Part shown: piece by piece, positions 6,338 through 9,468 of the stretch
How positions within the stretch are numbered: position 1 is the first letter of the stretch
Layout: each line of letters begins with the position of its first letter
Notes under the pieces: generated by a model
Seen by the model: the letters and a program-made list of their open reading frames with translations, nothing else
Databases searched by the model: none
What the model was told of the DNA's origin: nothing
Origin: an uncultured Collinsella sp.
GTDB lineage: Bacteria > Actinomycetota > Coriobacteriia > Coriobacteriales > Coriobacteriaceae
NCBI GenBank assembly: GCA_902494625.1
Contig: CABUUB010000065.1
Location: forward strand, 1-9,468
DNA: 9,468 nucleotides
Reading direction: 5' to 3'
Program-made: the position numbers and the translations under genes

Positions 6338-6547
6338 TTGACCCGCTGACTTCAATGAAGATTGGAGGGTAACGGTCAGGGGTGACGGCCCAGCGAGTGT
6401 TATTTTGCGAGCTATGCGCATTGAAAGCGACCTTTCGTGGTATAAACTACTTGCCGGAAGCCGCGGCTTTCAGAGTACGGCTTACGTGTACGTTTAACCT
6501 CCGTGGGCGACGGGGTGCCGCAAGGCGTAGAATATCGCCCACCTGTA
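6338..6547 (+). ncRNA. Hairpin-rich non-coding region, candidate type III antitoxin RNA
   Basis: This stretch upstream of the toxin-like gene has no convincing reading frame but many successive potential stems. They are GAAAG/CTTTC (6423-6436), GTGGT/ACTAC with loop ATAA (6437-6450), GGAAGC/GCTTTC with loop CGCG (6456-6471) and GTACG with a bulged CGTGTAC (6475-6491). A perfect GTGGGCGA/TCGCCCAC (6503-6542) encloses a GCC-GCAA-GGC hairpin. In type III toxin-antitoxin loci an RNA antitoxin precedes a terminator and then the toxin gene, as here. However, the usual tandem repeats are not visible, and neither the promoter nor the RNA ends can be fixed. The limits given are approximate. Confidence 0.35.
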
Positions 6548-6571
6548 GGGGCCTGCAGCGATGCGGGCCCC
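6548..6571 (+). terminator. Terminator-like hairpin before toxin-like gene
   Basis: GGGGCCTGC (6548-6556) pairs with GCGGGCCCC (6563-6571) along 9 positions, including one U-G pair, around loop AGCGAT. It ends 25 bases before the ATG at 6597. No strong T run follows (GCTTCGTATG), so termination would be partial. In type III systems such a hairpin sits between antitoxin RNA and toxin gene and sets their ratio. Confidence 0.55.
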
Positions 6572-6596
6572 GCTTCGTATGAAGGGGGCGTAACCG

Positions 6597-7046
6597 ATGA
6601 AGATCGTATCCATCTCTCAGGATTTCTTCGACCTCGTCGAGGGCGACCGCGAGCTCATGCTTAAGCACAATCGCCCCTGCATCGTGGTGGTGAGGCTGCG
6701 TTTCCGCGGGAAGCGCAGGGACTTCGCCGTGCCGCTGCGTTCCAACATCGCCCCCAACGTGCCCAAGGACCAGTACTTCGCGCTACCGCCCCGCCCAGCG
6801 ACGCGCCCCGGCTGCCGCCACGGCATCCACTACGTCAAGATGTTCCCCATAACCAAGGCCTACCAGCTCCGCTTCAGGACCGAGGGCTCGGCCTACTACG
6901 AGACGCTCCAGCGCATCATCGATGGCAACACCAAGCGCATTGTCTCCGAGTGCCAGGCATACCTCGACCGCTACGAGCGCGAGGGAAGGCCTCGCTTTGC
7001 CGTCGACATCGACCGCATCGTGGGGCTGCTGGAGGGCGAGAAGTAG
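6597..7046 (+). CDS. Putative type III toxin, ToxN/AbiQ/TenpN-like endoribonuclease
   Basis: This 149-residue protein starts MKIVSISQDFFDLVEGDREL. RPCIVVVRLRFRGKRRDFAV leads into PLRSNIAPNVPKDQYFALPP at about residues 45-64, and GIHYVKMFPITKAYQLRF follows at about 77-94. The order of a beta-strand pair, an 'F..PL.S......K' loop, and a later 'G.....M.P' strand matches ToxN/AbiQ-like endoribonucleases of type III toxin-antitoxin and phage-abortive systems. There the PL.S loop carries catalytic Ser/Thr/Lys residues. The length fits. The ATG follows AAGGGGG (6582-6588). A terminator-like hairpin and a hairpin-rich non-coding stretch lie upstream, as expected for the antitoxin RNA. The gene appears intact although its surroundings are decayed. 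I judge this by motif and context only; another small PemK-like or unknown family is possible. Confidence 0.55.
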   Translation: MKIVSISQDFFDLVEGDRELMLKHNRPCIVVVRLRFRGKRRDFAVPLRSNIAPNVPKDQYFALPPRPATRPGCRHGIHYVKMFPITKAYQLRFRTEGSAYYETLQRIIDGNTKRIVSECQAYLDRYEREGRPRFAVDIDRIVGLLEGEK

Positions 7047-7575
7047 GGCACCTGGGACATCAAGGTGATCACGGGGATGCGCCGCTCCAGCAAGTCCGAG
7101 CTCATGAAGGCGTTCTCCACCTCCGTTGCTCGGAAGGACCCATCCTCCAACAACGTCTACATCGATCTGCTGGACCTCGACAACGAGCTACTGCTCGAGT
7201 ACCAGCGCTGCATCGCGAAATCATAGAGCGGCACAAAGAGGGCGCCCGCAACCGTCTCTTCATCGACGAGGTGCAGCTGTGTGAGGGGTTCGAGAAAGCA
7301 ATTAACAGCATTCACGCGCGTGGCGGATGGGATATCTACCTCACGGGATCGAACGCGTTCCTCCTGAGTTCGGACCTGGCGACCCTGTTCACAGGGCGCC
7401 ACGGGGAGGTACACATCCTCCCCTTCAGCTTCGGCGAATACCGCTTCTACTTTGACGAGCAGGGGGCCGTCGACGACGACTTCGACGGATTCATCAGGCG
7501 CGGCGGGCTCGCCGGGTCCTACGATTACGATGGCATCTCGGAGTCGTACGGTTTCCTTCGGCGCGGGCGGATCAC
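7047..7575 (+). pseudogene. Decayed ATPase (archaeal-type AAA / DUF4143-like), frameshifted and truncated
   Basis: Immediately after the toxin stop, in the same frame, the DNA encodes WDIKVITGMRRSSKSELMKA, the Walker A region of the 'ITG.RR.GKS.L' ATPase family. The P-loop Gly is changed to Ser (SSKS for SGKS). VYIDLLDLDNELLLEYQ follows. A frameshift near 7203-7208 moves the reading to the next frame: ALHREIIERHKEGARNRLFI, then DEVQ (Walker B), GWDIYLTGSNAFLLSSDLAT (sensor 1 region), GRHGEVHILPFSFGEYRF and FIRRGGLAGSY. Homology fades around 7555-7575, so the C-terminal DUF4143 or DNA-binding part is missing, and so is the N-terminal start. With no start, a frameshift, a mutated P-loop and a lost C-terminus, it is not functional. 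Members of this family are often found in accessory islands. Confidence 0.8.
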
Positions 7576-7586
7576 CCACCGCCGAT

Positions 7587-8750
7587 CTAGAGGCACTCGG
7601 TCAGAATCTGAAACACCTCGCTGCGCTCCAGTTTCTTGGCGCAGCCGCCGGTGAGCACGCAGGTGTCCGCAACCTTGTGCAGCGTCTCGTCGGACGCGTC
7701 GGAGCCCATCTCGGCGAAGCTCGTGGGAAGCCCCGTCTCGCCGATGAACGTCTGCAAGCGGTCGATGCCTTCGAGCGCCACCGTAAGGTCGTCTTTGCCC
7801 TCGCCGTCGACGCCCCACACCTCGCGCGCCCAGCGGGCGAACTGCGAGGGCGCCTCGGGGGCCAGGTGGCGGTAGAGCGCAGGGTGGATGACCGCGAGGC
7901 CCATTCCGTGGTTGGTGTGGGTGTACGCGCCGTACTGGTGCTGGATCATGTGCGCCTGGAAGTCCGTTGACTTGCCGATCTTAAGCACGCCGTTCTCGGC
8001 CATGGCGGAGTCGTATACGAGCTCGCTTCGGGCATCGAGGTTCTGGTCGTCGTCCGCGATGATCCGCATGTTGCGGATGACGTTACGCTGGATGGCGAGG
8101 TTGATGTCGTCGGTGACATTGCGCCCGCGCGGGCTTCCGAAATAGCTCTCCATGCAGTGCGAGAGCGTGTCGAACGCGCCGCTCATGAACTGCGCGTGCG
8201 GTACGGTGAGCGTGAGTGCCGGGTCGAGCGCCGCCCACATGGGCATCGCCCCCAGATAGGCGCCCTTCACGTGCGTCTCCTCGTTGGTGATGACGGCGCC
8301 GTTGTTCTGCTCGGCACCCGTGCCGGAGAGCGTAACGATGCAGCCCATGGGGATGAACGAACTCGGCATCTTGCCGTCGGCGTGCTCGAACGTCTCGATG
8401 TCCTCGTCAAGCATCGCCTGCGCGGAGACTACCTTGCAGCAGTCGAAGACCGACCCGCCGCCGACGGCGAGAATGAAGTCGACCTGCGCCTCGCGTGCGA
8501 GCGCGGCGCCTTCCTGGCACTTCTCGTAGGTCGGATTGGGCATGATGCCGCCGAAGTCCACCACGCGCTTGCCCGCGCTCGTGAGCTTATCGACCACGTG
8601 GCCGTAGACGCCGGTTCGTTTGACCGAGCCTCCACCGTAGGCGAGCATCACTGTCTTGCCCATGGCACCCATCTCGGCATCGAGTGCCTGGTCCATGGCT
8701 CCCTCGCCGAAGTAGTTCCTGACCGGGTAGTCGTACGTGAATGAGTTCAT
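7587..8750 (-). CDS. Iron-type (group III) alcohol dehydrogenase, YqhD/BdhA-like NAD(P)H-dependent aldehyde reductase
   Basis: This complete 387-residue enzyme reduces aldehydes to alcohols, or the reverse, with NAD(P)H. The N-terminal Rossmann-like part has LAYGGGSVKRTGVYGHV (about residues 36-52) and FILAVGGGSVFDCCK (about 92-106). The metal ligands are in family positions: Asp194 and His198 in GAFDTLSHCMES, His267 in FQAHMIQHQYGAY, and His281 in THTNHGMG. These are the same numbers as in E. coli YqhD. The GGGSVK loop resembles that of NADPH-preferring YqhD/butanol dehydrogenases. The ATG at 8750 follows an AGGAGG site 7 bases upstream; a longer open frame further upstream runs through the neighbouring gene and is not real. 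The aldo/keto reductase stop lies 43 bases upstream on the same strand, so the two are probably one operon. Confidence 0.93.
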   Translation of the reverse strand: MNSFTYDYPVRNYFGEGAMDQALDAEMGAMGKTVMLAYGGGSVKRTGVYGHVVDKLTSAGKRVVDFGGIMPNPTYEKCQEGAALAREAQVDFILAVGGGSVFDCCKVVSAQAMLDEDIETFEHADGKMPSSFIPMGCIVTLSGTGAEQNNGAVITNEETHVKGAYLGAMPMWAALDPALTLTVPHAQFMSGAFDTLSHCMESYFGSPRGRNVTDDINLAIQRNVIRNMRIIADDDQNLDARSELVYDSAMAENGVLKIGKSTDFQAHMIQHQYGAYTHTNHGMGLAVIHPALYRHLAPEAPSQFARWAREVWGVDGEGKDDLTVALEGIDRLQTFIGETGLPTSFAEMGSDASDETLHKVADTCVLTGGCAKKLERSEVFQILTECL

Positions 8751-8793
8751 GGCAATTCCTCCTAGTAAGTTATCAGTGCGGTCTGACGCTCGT

Positions 8794-9468
8794 CTACACG
8801 TTGCGCACGAGCCCGGACATCCATTCGATGGTGGCGGGGTCGTGGTGGTCGAAGAACGCGCTGCGCCCGGTGTCGAGCGCGGCGATGGCGACCATCTCGT
8901 CGTCGCCCAGCGCGAAGTCGAAGACGTCGAAGTTCTGCTCCATGCGATCGCGGTGCGTGCTCTTAGGGATGCAGACCACACCGCGCTGCAGCAGCCAGCG
9001 CAACACGACCTGGGCGACCGTCTTGCCGTGCGCCTCGCCGATGCGAGCGAGGACCTCGTTGCGGAAGAGGTCGTTTCTGCCCTCCGCAAAGGGCGCCCAG
9101 CCCTCCATGGCTACCTCCTTGCCGACCATGTACTCCTGCGCCTCGCGCTGCTGGAAGAACACGTTGCACTCGACTTGGTTCACGGCGGGGGCGATGCGGT
9201 TGAACGAGATGAGGTTTGCGAGGTGATCGGGGTAGAAGTTAGCTGTGCCTATGGCGCGGATAACGCCCTGCTCGTAGAGCTCCTCCATGGCGCGCCACGC
9301 GCCGAAAACGTCGCTGAACGGCTGATGGATGAGGTAGAGGTCGACGTAGTCGAGCCCCAGCCGCTTGAGCGACGCGTCGAAGCCGCGCTTGGCCCCCTCG
9401 TAGCTCACATCCGACATCCACAGCTTGGTCGTCACGAACACCTCGTCGCGCGGCAGGCCGCTCGCGCG
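8794..9468 (-). CDS. Aldo/keto reductase (AKR, 2,5-diketogluconate reductase-like), 5' end outside the window
   Basis: The 224 visible residues are the C-terminal three quarters of an NADPH-dependent carbonyl reductase of the AKR barrel fold. The frame runs to the window edge (RASGLPRDEVFVTTKLW), so the start and the catalytic Asp and Tyr lie outside. Visible features are the catalytic Lys in FVTTKLW and His in DYVDLYLIHQP. The strand GTANFYPDHL corresponds to the usual 'G.SNF...L'. NQVECNVFFQQ and WAPFAEG follow, and the cofactor loop IPKSTHRDRMEQNFDVFDFA, which binds the 2'-phosphate of NADPH in this family, is present. An internal GTG at 9441 is a valine codon, not the start. It ends 43 bases before the dehydrogenase gene, suggesting joint expression. 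Confidence 0.9.
   Translation of the reverse strand, partial: RASGLPRDEVFVTTKLWMSDVSYEGAKRGFDASLKRLGLDYVDLYLIHQPFSDVFGAWRAMEELYEQGVIRAIGTANFYPDHLANLISFNRIAPAVNQVECNVFFQQREAQEYMVGKEVAMEGWAPFAEGRNDLFRNEVLARIGEAHGKTVAQVVLRWLLQRGVVCIPKSTHRDRMEQNFDVFDFALGDDEMVAIAALDTGRSAFFDHHDPATIEWMSGLVRNV

Noticed and set aside
6293..6446. TATAAA boxes at 6293 and 6441 as promoters for the RNA or toxin
   Set aside because: Neither has a -35 box at a usable spacing (TTGAAA before the second is only 14 bases away), and both lie in stem-loop structures, so I did not list them as promoters.
6382..6582. A 66-codon + strand open frame over the hairpin-rich region
   Set aside because: It has no ribosome site, is rich in Arg and Cys as expected of a chance GC-rich frame, and runs through several stems and the terminator hairpin.
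8751..9089. Upstream extension of the alcohol dehydrogenase frame through the aldo/keto reductase gene
   Set aside because: The extension is an Arg/Ser-rich shadow of the reductase. The ATG at 8750 has an AGGAGG site and matches the family N-terminus.
1..9468. CRISPR array, rRNA, tRNA or complete insertion sequence
   Set aside because: I found no regularly spaced repeats, no RNA-gene signatures and no transposase on either strand.

Overview
The window looks like chromosomal DNA of a GC-rich gut actinobacterium of the Coriobacteriia (Collinsella-like). This is inferred from strong GC bias at third codon positions, clear AGGAGG-type ribosome binding sites and mannose-family PTS genes; the sequence does not prove the genus. 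A more AT-rich block of low-GC Firmicute character sits between the GC-rich flanks.

Positions 1-4225 (+ strand) hold a sugar uptake and breakdown operon: the tail of a PTS IIB, then IIC, IID and IIA of the mannose/fructose/sorbose family, a DUF2961/GH172 glycosidase with no visible signal peptide, and a ROK kinase closely resembling zinc-containing bacterial fructokinases. The likely flow is PTS import of a small glycoside, cytoplasmic cleavage by the GH172 enzyme, and phosphorylation of released hexose, probably fructose. A hairpin terminator lies between the glycosidase and kinase genes, and a perfect 21-bp hairpin closes the operon.

Positions 4321-6033 (- strand) hold a three-gene methyltransferase cluster: an intact class I SAM methyltransferase, a truncated and chimeric second one, and an intact LCM-type methyltransferase. 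Two palindromes lie in the upstream control region, one with a half-site resembling the DtxR/IdeR iron box.

Positions 6111-7580 look like an accessory or scar region. They hold a class B sortase remnant (- strand), an unexplained 51-nt imperfect palindrome, a hairpin-rich non-coding stretch ending in a terminator-like hairpin, a small protein resembling ToxN/AbiQ/TenpN type III toxins, and a decayed ATPase. The RNA-hairpin-toxin layout matches a type III toxin-antitoxin system, but I see no tandem antitoxin repeats.

Positions 7587-9468 (- strand) return to GC-rich core-like DNA: a complete YqhD/BdhA-like iron-type alcohol dehydrogenase and, upstream of it, an aldo/keto reductase cut by the right edge. 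Together they suggest NAD(P)H-dependent carbonyl reduction.
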